A stretch of 64,000 nt of DNA from Methylobacterium adhaesivum (GTDB lineage Bacteria > Pseudomonadota > Alphaproteobacteria > Rhizobiales > Beijerinckiaceae): the NCBI RefSeq assembly GCF_022179065.1, contig NZ_BPQD01000009.1, positions 1 through 64,000 on the forward strand, read 5' to 3'. This document shows positions 19,108 through 28,126 of this stretch, one piece after another. The translations under genes and the position numbers were made by a program. Numbering within the stretch: position 1 is the first letter of the stretch; every line of letters starts with the position of its first letter. Under the pieces are notes generated by a model, which was not told the origin of the DNA, made no database searches, and was given only the letters and a program-made list of their open reading frames with translations.

Positions 19108-19992
19108 TCAGTGGGTCGGCTCGCCGGCTGCCACCTTGGCGGTCCAGTCGTCGAAGGCCACCACCTCCTGGCGCTGGGTGCCGAGTCCGTCGATCCCCAG
19201 CGTGATCACGTCGCCGTTCTTCAGGTAGCGTGGCGGCTTCATGCCCATGCCGACGCCGGGGGGCGTGCCCGTGGTGATGATGTCGCCCGGCATCAGCATC
19301 ATGAAGTGGGACAGGTAGGCGACGATCTGGGCGACATCGAAGATCATCGTGCGCGTCGAGCCCGTCTGCATCCGCTCGCCGTTCACGTCGAGCCAAAGGC
19401 CGAGATCGTCGAGCCGGGGGATCTCGTCGAGGGTGACGAGCCAGGGGCCGATGGGGCCGAAGGTCGGGCAGCCCTTGCCCTTGGTCCAGGTTCCGCCACG
19501 CTCCATCTGGAATTCACGCTCGGACAGATCGTTACAGAGACAAACGCCGGCCACGTAGTTGAGCGCCTCGTTGGCGTGGACGTAGGAGGCGCGTGCTCCG
19601 ATCACGATGGCGAGCTCCACCTCCCAATCGGATTTCGCCGAGCCTTTCGGCAGGATCATCCGGTCGTTCGGGCCGACGATGCAGGACGGCGCCTTGTTGA
19701 AGACGATCGGCTCGGCCGGGATGTCGGCGCCGATCTCGGCGGCGTGGTCGGCGTAGTTGAGGCCGATGGCGATGAAGTTGCCGGTGCCGCCGACGCATGG
19801 GCCGAGGCGGGTGTCGGGAGCGAGGAGAGGGAGGCTCGTCGGATCGATGGCCCGCAGGCGGGCAAGCCCGTCCCGCGAGAGGGCGAGCCCTGCGATATCG
19901 CGCACGTGACCCGACAGGTCGCGCAGGCCGCCCTGCGCATCCACGAGCCCCGGCCGCTCGTCGCCGCTCGCCCCATGCCGCATCAGCTTCAT
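19108..19992 (-). CDS. Fumarylacetoacetate hydrolase family protein
   Basis: A 294-aa FAH-fold hydrolase/lyase. The motifs FIAIGLNYADHAAE, PIVFNKAPSCIVGP, DWEVELAIVIG (metal-binding Glu residues) and DIITTGTPPGVGMG follow the order of the 2,4-diketo-3-deoxy-L-fuconate/rhamnonate hydrolase and ureidoglycolate-lyase-like subgroup. Activity needs a divalent metal held by the E...E...D set. The ATG at 19992 has GGAGGAG upstream, which decides the start, although the frame stays open further. The gene lies just upstream of bioB on the same strand, 47 bases apart. The exact substrate cannot be told from sequence. Confidence 0.9.
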   Translation of the reverse strand: MKLMRHGASGDERPGLVDAQGGLRDLSGHVRDIAGLALSRDGLARLRAIDPTSLPLLAPDTRLGPCVGGTGNFIAIGLNYADHAAEIGADIPAEPIVFNKAPSCIVGPNDRMILPKGSAKSDWEVELAIVIGARASYVHANEALNYVAGVCLCNDLSEREFQMERGGTWTKGKGCPTFGPIGPWLVTLDEIPRLDDLGLWLDVNGERMQTGSTRTMIFDVAQIVAYLSHFMMLMPGDIITTGTPPGVGMGMKPPRYLKNGDVITLGIDGLGTQRQEVVAFDDWTAKVAAGEPTH

Positions 19993-20400
19993 CGCGCACT
20001 CCTCCGCACACGTCCTGTCCGCACAGGTTCCGGCACGGCATCGCTCACCCGAGCCGCGGCCGCAAGGGTGGATGCAGAAAGGGTCGCGGGCACGACGTGG
20101 AATGCCCGGCCCAGACAAGTGTCTCCGGAATGCGACACCCCTCAACGGAAAGCAGGAAGCGATCACTTTTGTGCGGAACAATGGTGCGTACCCGAGAAGG
20201 TTTACATCTAAACCAAAATCGACCCGTGCAGCGCGGTTACATGGAAGAAAAGTCGATTACTCGCTCGTTTCTTCATTTGCTGAATATATCAATATAGAAG
20301 AATTGATATTCCGCCGTTTGCGAAGTCGCACCAAGTCCGCCACTCTCAAACTCAAGATGCCGATTTCGAGCATCGTTCCAAGGGATGGGGGAGCAGAGCC
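19993..20400. promoter_or_regulatory. Divergent intergenic region with AT-rich fadL promoter
   Basis: 408 bases between the FAH gene (minus) and fadL (plus). The left third is GC-rich. From about 20160 to 20345 the DNA is strikingly AT-rich for this genome and probably carries the fadL promoter. Two perfect dyads lie in it: ggttta-catc-taaacc (20199-20214) and atatcaat-8-attgatat (20286-20309), either of which could be an operator. GGGGGAG precedes the fadL ATG. Confidence 0.55.
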
Positions 20401-21720
20401 ATGTCAGGTACGATTCGGTCCATCGCTCGCGCGGGCGTCTCGACGGCAATCCTGCTGGGGGGAATCGCCGGGGCCTCCGCCGGAGCCTTCGGCATCCGCG
20501 AGCAGAGCGCAGAGGCCCAGGGCGAGGCCTTCGCCGGAGCCGCGTCCGGCTCGGGCGGCATCTCGTCGATGTTCTGGAACCCGGCCGTCGTGACCATGCG
20601 GCCCGGCTTCGTCAAGGAAGAAAACCTGAGCTTCATCGGCCTGTCGGGGCGGATCACTCCGCAGGCGGGGACCAACCCGGCCTTCCTGCCCCTGGGCGGC
20701 AGCAACGACATCGGCCAGGGCGCGATCGTGCCGGCCGGCGCCACCTCGTACCAGATCAACGAACGGCTCTGGATCGGCCTGCAGACGGGCGCCCCGTTCG
20801 GCCTCGTCACCAAGGCCCGCAACGTCTGGGCCGGCGAACTCTACGGCCGCTCGAACCGGATCTTCACCCTCGCCTTCAATCCGGTCATCGGCTTCAAGGT
20901 CAACGAGTGGCTGTCCGTCGCGGCCGGGCCGAACATCGAGTATTTCCGCCTCACCCTGCGACAGGCCGTACCGCTTCCCATCAACCCGGCGGCGCTACCG
21001 AGCGCGTTCCTCAAGGGCGATTCGTGGGGCGTCGGCTTCACGGCGGGCGCCCTCATCACGCCTTGGGCGGGCACCGCCCTGGGTATCGGCTACCGCTCCT
21101 CGGTCCATCACGACATCGATGGCTCCATCGGCGTCCCGCTCCTCGCCCTGGCGCCGCTGGGCGGGCAGGTCACCGCCAAGCTCAACACTCCTGAGAAGCT
21201 CAGCGTCGGCCTCACCCAGGCGATCTCGCCCGTGGCCCGCGTCAGCCTCGGTTTCGAGTGGGACAACTGGACCCGGCTCGGCACCATCGGCATCGTTTCG
21301 AAGACGCGCGGCGTGCCGGTGAACGTCCTGCCCCTGAACTACAAGGACGGCTTCACCTACTCCGTGGGCGGCGAGTACGACTGGTCGCCGGCCCTCACCC
21401 TGCGGGCGGGCGTGGCCTACGAGGAATCGCCCATCGACTTCTCGAACCGGTCCGTGCGCCTTCCGGACAGCGACCGCGTCAACGTCTCCGTTGGCGCGAG
21501 CTACCGCTGGAACGAGAAGCTCACCCTGCACGCCGCCTATTCGCACCTGTTCCTCGACAAGGGCCGCATCCTTGCGGGCGTTGGCCGCGACTACAACGTC
21601 CAGAACATCGCCTTCGCGGGCGTGGCCGAGGGTAGCGCCGACCTGGTTTCGGTGGGCTTCCGCTATGTGTTCGGAGACGTCGTCGCGCCGGTCGGCGCCC
21701 CTGTCGTACGAAAGTACTAA
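20401..21720 (+). CDS. FadL/OmpP1/TodX-type outer-membrane porin
   Basis: A 439-aa outer-membrane channel for long-chain fatty acids or other hydrophobic compounds. After a signal peptide (about 1-28, ending ASAGA) comes the FadL N-terminal hatch signature FGIREQSAEAQGEAFAGAAS and SSMFWNPA. The rest is alternating beta-barrel strands, ending in a strand with FRYVFG. GGGGGAG just upstream fixes the start. It is monocistronic, with a dyad-rich AT promoter region suggesting regulation. Its neighbour phaC on the other side makes storage polyester from acyl-CoA, which fits hydrophobic-substrate use, but they are convergent and not in an operon. Confidence 0.93.
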   Translation: MSGTIRSIARAGVSTAILLGGIAGASAGAFGIREQSAEAQGEAFAGAASGSGGISSMFWNPAVVTMRPGFVKEENLSFIGLSGRITPQAGTNPAFLPLGGSNDIGQGAIVPAGATSYQINERLWIGLQTGAPFGLVTKARNVWAGELYGRSNRIFTLAFNPVIGFKVNEWLSVAAGPNIEYFRLTLRQAVPLPINPAALPSAFLKGDSWGVGFTAGALITPWAGTALGIGYRSSVHHDIDGSIGVPLLALAPLGGQVTAKLNTPEKLSVGLTQAISPVARVSLGFEWDNWTRLGTIGIVSKTRGVPVNVLPLNYKDGFTYSVGGEYDWSPALTLRAGVAYEESPIDFSNRSVRLPDSDRVNVSVGASYRWNEKLTLHAAYSHLFLDKGRILAGVGRDYNVQNIAFAGVAEGSADLVSVGFRYVFGDVVAPVGAPVVRKY

Positions 21721-21746
21721 TCAGCACGCGGAACGCCGGCGCAGAT

Positions 21747-21767
21747 CCTCCCCCATGGCGGGGGAGG
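21747..21767. terminator. Bidirectional hairpin between fadL and phaC
   Basis: cctccccc (21747-21754) pairs with gggggagg (21760-21767) around a 5-base loop, between two convergent genes. There is no T run. Its sequence resembles the core of the palindrome at the start of the window. Confidence 0.5.
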
Positions 21768-21861
21768 GGCCGGATCCGCAAATGTCGTGGAGGGCGCCGG
21801 CTTCCTCTCGGCGAAATCGGGCAATCGACCATGGACCGCCCCCGGGCACGGGGATCGGTGT

Positions 21862-23664
21862 TCAGGCCTTCATCCGCACATAGGTGCCCGGCGCCGGACC
21901 GAGCGAGGGCAGGCCGGCCTCGCCCGGCACCCGCGCCGGGACACGCGCAGGGGCCTGGCGCTCGAGCCACGAGAACCAGTACGGCCACCACGACCCCTTG
22001 GTCTCCGTCGCGGCCGCGATCCACGCGTCCAGGGTGCCGCTCACGGGACCACCGGTCCAGAAACCGTATTTCGGTTTGGATGGCGGATTCACCACCCCGG
22101 CGATGTGGCCGGACCCGGCGAGCACGTAATCGACGGGGCCGCCAAACTTGGTCGAGCCCTCGAACACCGACAGGGCCGGGGCGATGTGGTCCTCGCGGGT
22201 GGCGAGGTTGAAGACCGGCACGGTGACCTTCTTCAGGTCGAGACGCACGTTGCCGAGCATCATCCTGCCCTGCGCCAGGGTGTTCTCGAGGTAGCAGTTG
22301 CGCAGGTAGAACGAATGGTTGGCCGCCGGCATCCGGGTCGCGTCGGCGTTCCAGTACAGGAGGTCGAAGGGCATCGGCGTCTTACCCTTCACGTAGTTGT
22401 TCACGACGTAGGACCAGATGAGATCGTTGGGCCGCAGCATGTTGAACGCCGTGGCCATGCCGGTGCCCTCGAGGTAACCGCGCTTCTTCATACGCGCCTC
22501 AATGAGGCGGATCTGCTCCTCGTCGGCGAACACCTTGAGGTCGCCCGCATGGGTGAAGTCGACCTGGGTGGTGAGGAAGGTGGCGCTCTTGATCCGCTTG
22601 TTGCCGGTGGCGGCCTGCATCGCGAGAGTGACGGCGAGCAGAGTGCCGCCGACGCAGTAGCCCGCCGCCGCGACCTCGCTTTCGCCCGTGGCGACCCCGA
22701 TGGCGTCGATGGCCGCCTCGATGCCCTCGCGCATGTAGCTCTCGAAATCCTTGTCGGCGTGGCGCGCGTCGGGGTTCACCCACGAGATGCAGAACACCGT
22801 CAGACCCTGCGAGACCATCCAGGCGATGAGGCTTTTCGCCGGGTTGAGATCCAGGATGTAGAACTTGTTAATCCACGGCGGCACGATGAGGAACGGACGC
22901 TTGATCACCGTTTCGGTGGTCGGTGCGTACTGGATCAGCTCCATCAGGTCGTTGCGGAACACCACCTCGCCGGGCGTCACGGCGACGTTGACGCCGACCT
23001 CGAAGCCCGCCGACGGGTCGGTCTGGCGCACGCGTAGCTGCCCCTTGCCGGCCTCAATGTCCTCGGCGAGCATCTTCATGCCGCGGACCAAGTTGGCGCC
23101 GTTCTCTTCGAGGGTGTGACGGATGAGCTCGGGGTTCGTCAGGACGAAGTTCGAGGGCGAGAGGGCGCCGACGATCTGGCGCAGATAGAATTGCGCCTTG
23201 TGCCGGGTGTGCTCGTCGATCCCCTCGGCCTCGTCCACCAGCCCTTCGGCCCAGCGCGAGGTGATGAGGTAGCTCTGCTTGATGAAGTCGAAGAGCGGGT
23301 TCGTCGACCATTCGGCATGGGCGAAGCGGGTGTCCCTGGCCTCCGGAACGGCCACGGGCTGGGCCGGCTCGCCCTGGAACCGGTGCCAGGTCGAGCCCCA
23401 CAGGCTGATGAAGGCCTCGCTGAGCCGGGCCTGCGCCTCCACGGTCTTCTGCGGATCGACGAGCCAACGTTCGGCGACGGTGCCCAGCGTCCGGACCACG
23501 TCGTTGACCTCCTCGGGCGGCTCATGCGCCGTCGGCAGGCCCTCGCCCTCCGCGACGGGCTTCATGTAGACGGCGGCGGCACGTCCGAATTCCTCCATGA
23601 GCCGGCTGGCGTTGCGCGACAGGGCGTCGATGTCGGGCAGGGGCGTCGTCCGTTCGGTCGTCAC
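21862..23664 (-). CDS. phaC: Class I poly(3-hydroxyalkanoate) synthase
   Basis: Polymerises (R)-3-hydroxyacyl-CoA into PHA granules. At 600 aa it has class I length. The lipase-like box GYCVGGT has catalytic C337. The catalytic Asp lies in LATREDHIAP and the His in GSGHIAGVVNPP. The N-terminal PhaC domain includes NPLFDFIKQSYLITSRW. The frame is open further upstream, but the GTG at 23664 (VTTERTTPLPDIDAL) has GGGAGAG about 10 bases before it and is the better start. It is divergent from the lipoprotein gene at 23813 and convergent with fadL. PHA is the usual carbon store in methylotrophic Rhizobiales. Confidence 0.95.
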   Translation of the reverse strand: MTTERTTPLPDIDALSRNASRLMEEFGRAAAVYMKPVAEGEGLPTAHEPPEEVNDVVRTLGTVAERWLVDPQKTVEAQARLSEAFISLWGSTWHRFQGEPAQPVAVPEARDTRFAHAEWSTNPLFDFIKQSYLITSRWAEGLVDEAEGIDEHTRHKAQFYLRQIVGALSPSNFVLTNPELIRHTLEENGANLVRGMKMLAEDIEAGKGQLRVRQTDPSAGFEVGVNVAVTPGEVVFRNDLMELIQYAPTTETVIKRPFLIVPPWINKFYILDLNPAKSLIAWMVSQGLTVFCISWVNPDARHADKDFESYMREGIEAAIDAIGVATGESEVAAAGYCVGGTLLAVTLAMQAATGNKRIKSATFLTTQVDFTHAGDLKVFADEEQIRLIEARMKKRGYLEGTGMATAFNMLRPNDLIWSYVVNNYVKGKTPMPFDLLYWNADATRMPAANHSFYLRNCYLENTLAQGRMMLGNVRLDLKKVTVPVFNLATREDHIAPALSVFEGSTKFGGPVDYVLAGSGHIAGVVNPPSKPKYGFWTGGPVSGTLDAWIAAATETKGSWWPYWFSWLERQAPARVPARVPGEAGLPSLGPAPGTYVRMKA

Positions 23665-23812
23665 GCAGCTACTCTCCCTCGTCGAAGACGCCTTCGCGGG
23701 AGACCGGCACCGCGAGCGGGCGACGGCAGCGCGGGGCCTCGTTTCCGACAAATTAACGCGGCATCGCGAACTTACGCCAGATCGCATCGCATTTCATCGG
23801 CCCTCATCCGTC

Positions 23813-24166
23813 ATGCCCCGGCCCTCCGTCCAAGCCCGTCCGCTGGGCCGTGCCGCCTGCCTCCCGGCCGTCCTCTTGGCCGTGGCGGGCCTCGCCGGTG
23901 CGTGCTCCAGCGACCTCAATCCCCTGAAGGCTGCCTATCAGCCCGGACCGGCTGCGCCCGCCTTCGTGGCCGAGTCGCGGAGAGAAGGTGGCGACTTCCT
24001 GCCCGTCGGTGTCTCGGCGCCGGCCCGTCCGATCCGGGCGAAGTCGGCCGAGGGCACGAAGGCGTTGGAGGCCGAACTCGTGGGTGCACGCGGGCGCAAC
24101 GAGGCGCAGGGCCGTTCGGCCGAGAGCGCGGGTCGCGCGACCAGGCCGGCCTCGGCGACGCCCTGA
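23813..24166 (+). CDS. Small putative lipoprotein
   Basis: A 117-aa protein with a lipoprotein signal: LLAVAGLAGACSSDLN places the lipobox Cys at about residue 31. The mature part is rich in Ala and Arg and has no family signature I recognise. It is divergent from phaC, starting 148 bases away. The ATG at 23813 begins the signal peptide; the frame stays open upstream only because of base composition. A short weak dyad (ccccg/cgggg, 24244-24260) follows. Its role is unknown. Confidence 0.65.
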   Translation: MPRPSVQARPLGRAACLPAVLLAVAGLAGACSSDLNPLKAAYQPGPAAPAFVAESRREGGDFLPVGVSAPARPIRAKSAEGTKALEAELVGARGRNEAQGRSAESAGRATRPASATP

Positions 24167-24320
24167 AGCGGTCCACCGAACTTTCCGTGGCCGCCGACCC
24201 AAAAAGATAACGGTCGGCGCCAAACCCACGAAGTGATAGACCACCCCGGATTCTTCGGGGGACGACCCGTCTTCCTCCCGCCCTCTGCCGTTTCGCGCGC
24301 CTCGGTCCCGATCCGCGCCC

Positions 24321-25586
24321 ATGGACACCGTGAAGGCCATGACCGACTTCCACCGCATCAAGCGCCTGCCCCCCTACGTCTTCGAGCAGGTGAACCGGAT
24401 CAAGGCCCAGGCCCGCGCCAACGGCGCCGACATCATCGATCTCGGCATGGGCAATCCCGATCTCGATGCCCCCAAGCACGTCATCGCCAAGCTGGTGGAG
24501 ACCGCCGGGCGCCCGCGCACGGATCGCTACTCCTCCTCGAAAGGCATCGCGGGCCTGCGCCGCGCCCAGGCGAACTACTACAAGCGCCGCTTCGGCGTGA
24601 GCCTGAACCCCGACACTCAGGTGGTAGCGACCTTGGGCTCGAAGGAAGGCTTCGCCAACATGGCCCAGGCGATCACGGCGCCGGGCGACGTGGTGCTGGT
24701 ACCCAACCCGAGCTACCCGATCCACGCCTTCGGCTTCCTCATGGCCGGCGGCGTCATCCGCTCCGTGCCGGCCGAGCCGACGCCCGCCTTCTTCCCCGCC
24801 GTCGAGAAGGCGATGCAGCACTCGATCCCCAAGCCCGTGGCGATCGTGGTCTGCTATCCCTCGAACCCGACGGCTTACGTGGCGAGCCTCGATTTCTACC
24901 GGGACCTCGTCGCCTTCGCCAAGCGCCACGAGATCATCATCCTGTCGGATCTGGCCTATGCCGAGGTCTATTTCGACGGCGAACCGCCGCCCTCCGTGCT
25001 GCAGATTCCGGGCGCCATCGACTGCACGGTGGAGTTCACCTCCCTGTCGAAGACCTTCTCCATGGCCGGCTGGCGCATGGGCTTTGCCGTGGGCAACGAG
25101 CGCCTGCTCGCGGCGCTCACGCGGGTGAAGTCCTACCTCGATTACGGCGCCTTCACGCCGATCCAGGTCGCCGCCACCGCCGCCCTGAACGGGCCGGAGG
25201 ATTGCATCGCGGAGATGCGCGCGATCTACAAGAAGCGCCGCGATGCCCTCATCGAGTCCTTCGACAAGACGGGCTGGAAGATCCCGAGCCCCTCGGCCTC
25301 GATGTTCGCCTGGGTGCCGATCCCGGAGAAGTACCAGGCGCTCGGCAGCCTCGAATTCTCGAAGCTCCTCCTCGAGAAATCGGACGTGGCCGTGGCCCCC
25401 GGTGTCGGGTTCGGCGAGCACGGCGACAATTTCGTGCGCATCGCCCTCGTCGAGAATGAGCAGCGCATCCGGCAAGCCGCGCGCAACATCCGGCGGTTCT
25501 TCGAAACTTCCGACCGCACGCTCCACAACGTGGTGCCGCCCACCGAGCCGCCGGCCGGCTCGACGAACCTCGCAAAGGCCGGCTGA
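24321..25586 (+). CDS. alaC: PLP aminotransferase, AlaC-like
   Basis: A 421-aa fold-type I aminotransferase. FHRIKRLPPYVFEQVN, DIIDLGMGNPD, GSKEGFANM, VPNPSYPIHAFG, YPSNPTA and SLSKTFSMAGWRMGF (PLP lysine K244) closely follow E. coli AlaC, which makes alanine from pyruvate and glutamate. The same subgroup is often annotated as LL-diaminopimelate aminotransferase, so the substrate is not certain. The start could also be the ATG at 24339, which has GAAGG just before it. It stands alone on the plus strand, followed by two small exported-protein genes. Confidence 0.9.
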   Translation: MDTVKAMTDFHRIKRLPPYVFEQVNRIKAQARANGADIIDLGMGNPDLDAPKHVIAKLVETAGRPRTDRYSSSKGIAGLRRAQANYYKRRFGVSLNPDTQVVATLGSKEGFANMAQAITAPGDVVLVPNPSYPIHAFGFLMAGGVIRSVPAEPTPAFFPAVEKAMQHSIPKPVAIVVCYPSNPTAYVASLDFYRDLVAFAKRHEIIILSDLAYAEVYFDGEPPPSVLQIPGAIDCTVEFTSLSKTFSMAGWRMGFAVGNERLLAALTRVKSYLDYGAFTPIQVAATAALNGPEDCIAEMRAIYKKRRDALIESFDKTGWKIPSPSASMFAWVPIPEKYQALGSLEFSKLLLEKSDVAVAPGVGFGEHGDNFVRIALVENEQRIRQAARNIRRFFETSDRTLHNVVPPTEPPAGSTNLAKAG

Positions 25587-25742
25587 ACCCGCCTCGCCGC
25601 GCCTTGGTGCACGGCCGCGTCCTGTTGCGCGGCGGCGACAGGGCGCGGCAAAGCGGAAGCGGAGCGGCCGGCGCGGCTTGTCACCCCGGCCCGGCATCCG
25701 CAGGGTCGCCGGGTTGTGGCGAGTTCATTCGCAGAGGAACGC

Positions 25743-25955
25743 ATGCGCCGATTGACCCTCCTGGCCGCGTTGGCGCTTGCCGCCTCGGCCGGCGCCTGCG
25801 CCCCGAAGCCGATCGTGGCCCGCGACCCGGTGCCGCCCCCGCCCCCCGGCCTCGGCTATGCCTGCGACTCCCGTCCCACGGTGCTCAACGCCTTCTACAC
25901 CACCTGCACCCCGGTTCAGCGCGAGTCCGACGTGGTGATCCGCTCGAAGGGTTGA
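25743..25955 (+). CDS. Tiny putative lipoprotein
   Basis: A 70-aa protein with signal peptide and lipobox AASAGAC (Cys at about residue 19). The remaining 50 residues are proline-rich (DPVPPPPPGLGY) with two further Cys (YACDS, YTTCT). GAGG sits 5 bases before the ATG. No family is recognised. Confidence 0.65.
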   Translation: MRRLTLLAALALAASAGACAPKPIVARDPVPPPPPGLGYACDSRPTVLNAFYTTCTPVQRESDVVIRSKG

Positions 25956-26091
25956 CCGGTCGCGGGCCCGCGCCTTGTCGACAACCGGGTGGGAATCGCC
26001 CGGCGACACCCGGACGCCGCGGACAAGCCGGTCCGTTTGCGCCATGGTGCTCCGAAGCGTCCCATCGATCCCGTCCGCCCCGGAGCTGCCC

Positions 26092-26409
26092 GTGTCGCCG
26101 ATCTCCCGCACCGCCCTCGCCGCCGGTCTCGTCGCCCTCGGGCTCACCGGGCCGGCGCTCGCCGAGATGCACTACCTCGGCGCTTCCGGTCCGGTCGTCC
26201 TGCCGACCGACGATGCCACGGGGCGGCCGCTCCCCGATGACCCGCGCGCCATCCCGGTCCCGAGCGTGATGAACGGCGGCGGCTTTGGCCTCACGGGCAC
26301 CGATTACTTCACCGACAGTCGCAGCGAGGGCCGCCTCGACGGCTCCACCCGCCAGCGCGAGTTCGTGCTGAACCCGGCCCGGATCGGTCCGCAGGATTTT
26401 CGCCGCTGA
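26092..26409 (+). CDS. Small secreted hypothetical protein
   Basis: A 105-aa protein with a signal peptide (about 1-23, ending GPALAEM). The mature region of about 80 residues lacks Cys and contains GGGFGLTGTDYFTDSR. The GTG at 26092 is preferred because GGAG lies 6 bases upstream and the signal peptide starts there; an ATG at 26044 is also in frame. It converges on the DUF2809 gene 28 bases away. No function is known to me. Confidence 0.6.
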   Translation: MSPISRTALAAGLVALGLTGPALAEMHYLGASGPVVLPTDDATGRPLPDDPRAIPVPSVMNGGGFGLTGTDYFTDSRSEGRLDGSTRQREFVLNPARIGPQDFRR

Positions 26410-26437
26410 TTCCTCGGGCGTCGGCACGGCGCCGGAG

Positions 26438-26839
26438 TCATCTCGGCCTGGGACGCGCGCTGGAATCCAGCAGTGCCGCGACCGCGATGCCGACGGCATA
26501 CGCGACGAGGTTCCAGAGCGAGAAGATCCGCCCGAGGAGAAGCTGGCCCGCCAGGGTCGACCGGAAGGCATCGAGCCCGGGCGCGTGGACGAGGCGGACG
26601 AGTTCGACGCCCAGTGCCACGAGGGCGGCCAGGACGACGATGCGACCTCGGGGGCGCAACGCAAACGCGGCCACGAGGCCGTAGACCATGGCCCCCCACA
26701 GGGTCGAACCGCCGTATTTCACCACACCCGCCGGCAAGCCCATGGGCACGAGGCGCAGGCTGATCCCCGCCAGAACGACGACGAGCGTGACGGCGAGGAG
26801 GCGCAGCCTTTCGCCGAACGGGCTGGGACCTTGGCTCAT
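26438..26839 (-). CDS. DUF2809 family membrane protein
   Basis: A 133-aa inner-membrane protein with four hydrophobic segments (about 11-31, 43-60, 64-82, 104-124). VPMGLPAGVVKYGGSTLWGAMVYGLV carries the KYGGS..WG pattern typical of DUF2809. Its function is unknown. It is divergent from prfB, 98 bases away. Confidence 0.82.
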   Translation of the reverse strand: MSQGPSPFGERLRLLAVTLVVVLAGISLRLVPMGLPAGVVKYGGSTLWGAMVYGLVAAFALRPRGRIVVLAALVALGVELVRLVHAPGLDAFRSTLAGQLLLGRIFSLWNLVAYAVGIAVAALLDSSARPRPR

Positions 26840-26937
26840 GGGGCAGGCTTTCGCATCGTGACGTTCCGGCGTTTACACTGGACGGGCGGCTCGGTATCAC
26901 CCGCCCTCACACCTCGCACACGAGTCCGAAACACCAG

Positions 26938-28066
26938 ATGCGCGCCGAGATCGAACAACTCTCGGATGCCGCCAAGCAGTCGATCGGACTGCTGAGGAGG
27001 CATCTTTGACTGGGATACCGTCGAAAAACGCCTCGCGGAGCTGAACGCCGCCTCCGAGGACCCTGCCCTGTGGAACGACGCTGAGGCCGCGCAGACCGTC
27101 ATGCGCGACCGCACGCAGCTCGACGAGGCCGTCACCTCCATCAAGCGCCTGTCGCAGGATCTCGAGGATGCCGCGACGCTCATCGAGCTCGGCGAGATGG
27201 AGGGTGATCAGGAGATCGTCCTTGAGGGGGAGAACGCGGTCCGCGCCGTCGAGGCCGAAGCCGCGCGCCGCCAGATCGAGACCCTCCTGTCCGGCGAGGC
27301 CGACGGCTTCGACACCTACCTCGAAGTCCATTCGGGCGCCGGCGGCACCGAGAGCCAGGACTGGGCCAACATGCTTCAGCGCATGTACGCCCGCTGGGCC
27401 GAGCGCCGGAAATACAAGGTCGAGATCGTCGAGTGGTCGGACGGCGACGAGGCCGGGATCAAGGGCGCCACGCTCCTGATCAAGGGTCACAACGCCTATG
27501 GCTGGCTCAAGACCGAGTCGGGCGTGCACCGGCTGGTCCGCATCTCGCCCTACGATTCGAGTGCGCGCCGGCACACGAGCTTCGCCTCCGTATGGGTCTA
27601 TCCGGTGATCGACGACCGCATCGTCATCGAGATCAAGGAATCCGACTGCCGCATCGACACCTACCGCTCGTCGGGCGCCGGCGGCCAGCACGTGAACACC
27701 ACGGACTCGGCCGTGCGCATCACCCACAACCCGACCGGCATCGTCGTGGCGTGTCAGCAGGAGCGTTCGCAGCACAAGAACCGGGCGACCGCCTGGAACA
27801 TGCTGCGTGCCCGCATGTACGAGGCCGAGCTGAAGAAGCGCGAGGAGAAGGCCAACGCCGAGGCCGCCGCGAAGACGGATATCGGCTGGGGCCACCAGAT
27901 TCGATCCTACGTCCTCCAGCCGTACCAGCTCGTGAAGGACCTGCGGACGGGCACCCAATCGACGGACCCGGACGCGGTGCTGGATGGGGCCCTCGACCCG
28001 TTCATGGAGGCGTCCCTGGCCCAGCGAGTCTATGGTGGCGCCGACGCGGTCGAGGATCTGGACTGA
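26938..28066 (+). CDS. prfB: Peptide chain release factor 2, with programmed +1 frameshift
   Basis: RF2 releases peptides at UGA and UAA. The gene is read in two frames: codons 1-23 (26938-27006) end at CTT-TGA, the ribosome slips +1 past base 27007, and the second frame runs 27008-28066. This gives 375 aa. The catalytic GGQ is in SSGAGGQHVN. The stop-recognition loop reads SPYDSSARRHTSF, with SPY where E. coli has SPF, a variant I recall in other alphaproteobacteria. The internal AGGAGG and in-frame UGA make synthesis self-limiting: when RF2 is scarce, termination at the UGA slows and frameshifting rises. The gene ends at a dyad shared with the convergent M23 peptidase. Confidence 0.97.
26995..27010 (+). 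promoter_or_regulatory. prfB: RF2 programmed frameshift signal
   Basis: AGGAGG (26995-27000), a spacer codon CAT, then CTT-TGA-C (27004-27010): the Shine-Dalgarno-stimulated slippery site of prfB. The reading frame before it closes at this TGA and the one after it is open for the rest of RF2. Confidence 0.96.
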
Positions 28067-28083
28067 ACGCCGGTCAACGCTAG

Positions 28084-28126
28084 AGCATCGTCCCGAAAGC
28101 CGGAGGCTACCTTTCGGGACGATGCT
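28084..28126. terminator. Long dyad between convergent prfB and M23 peptidase
   Basis: agcatcgtcccgaaag (28084-28099) is exactly complementary to ctttcgggacgatgct (28111-28126), a 16-bp stem with an 11-base loop. The right edge touches the stop codon of the minus-strand gene, so it can end both transcripts. A diverged copy occurs at 37357. Confidence 0.75.
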
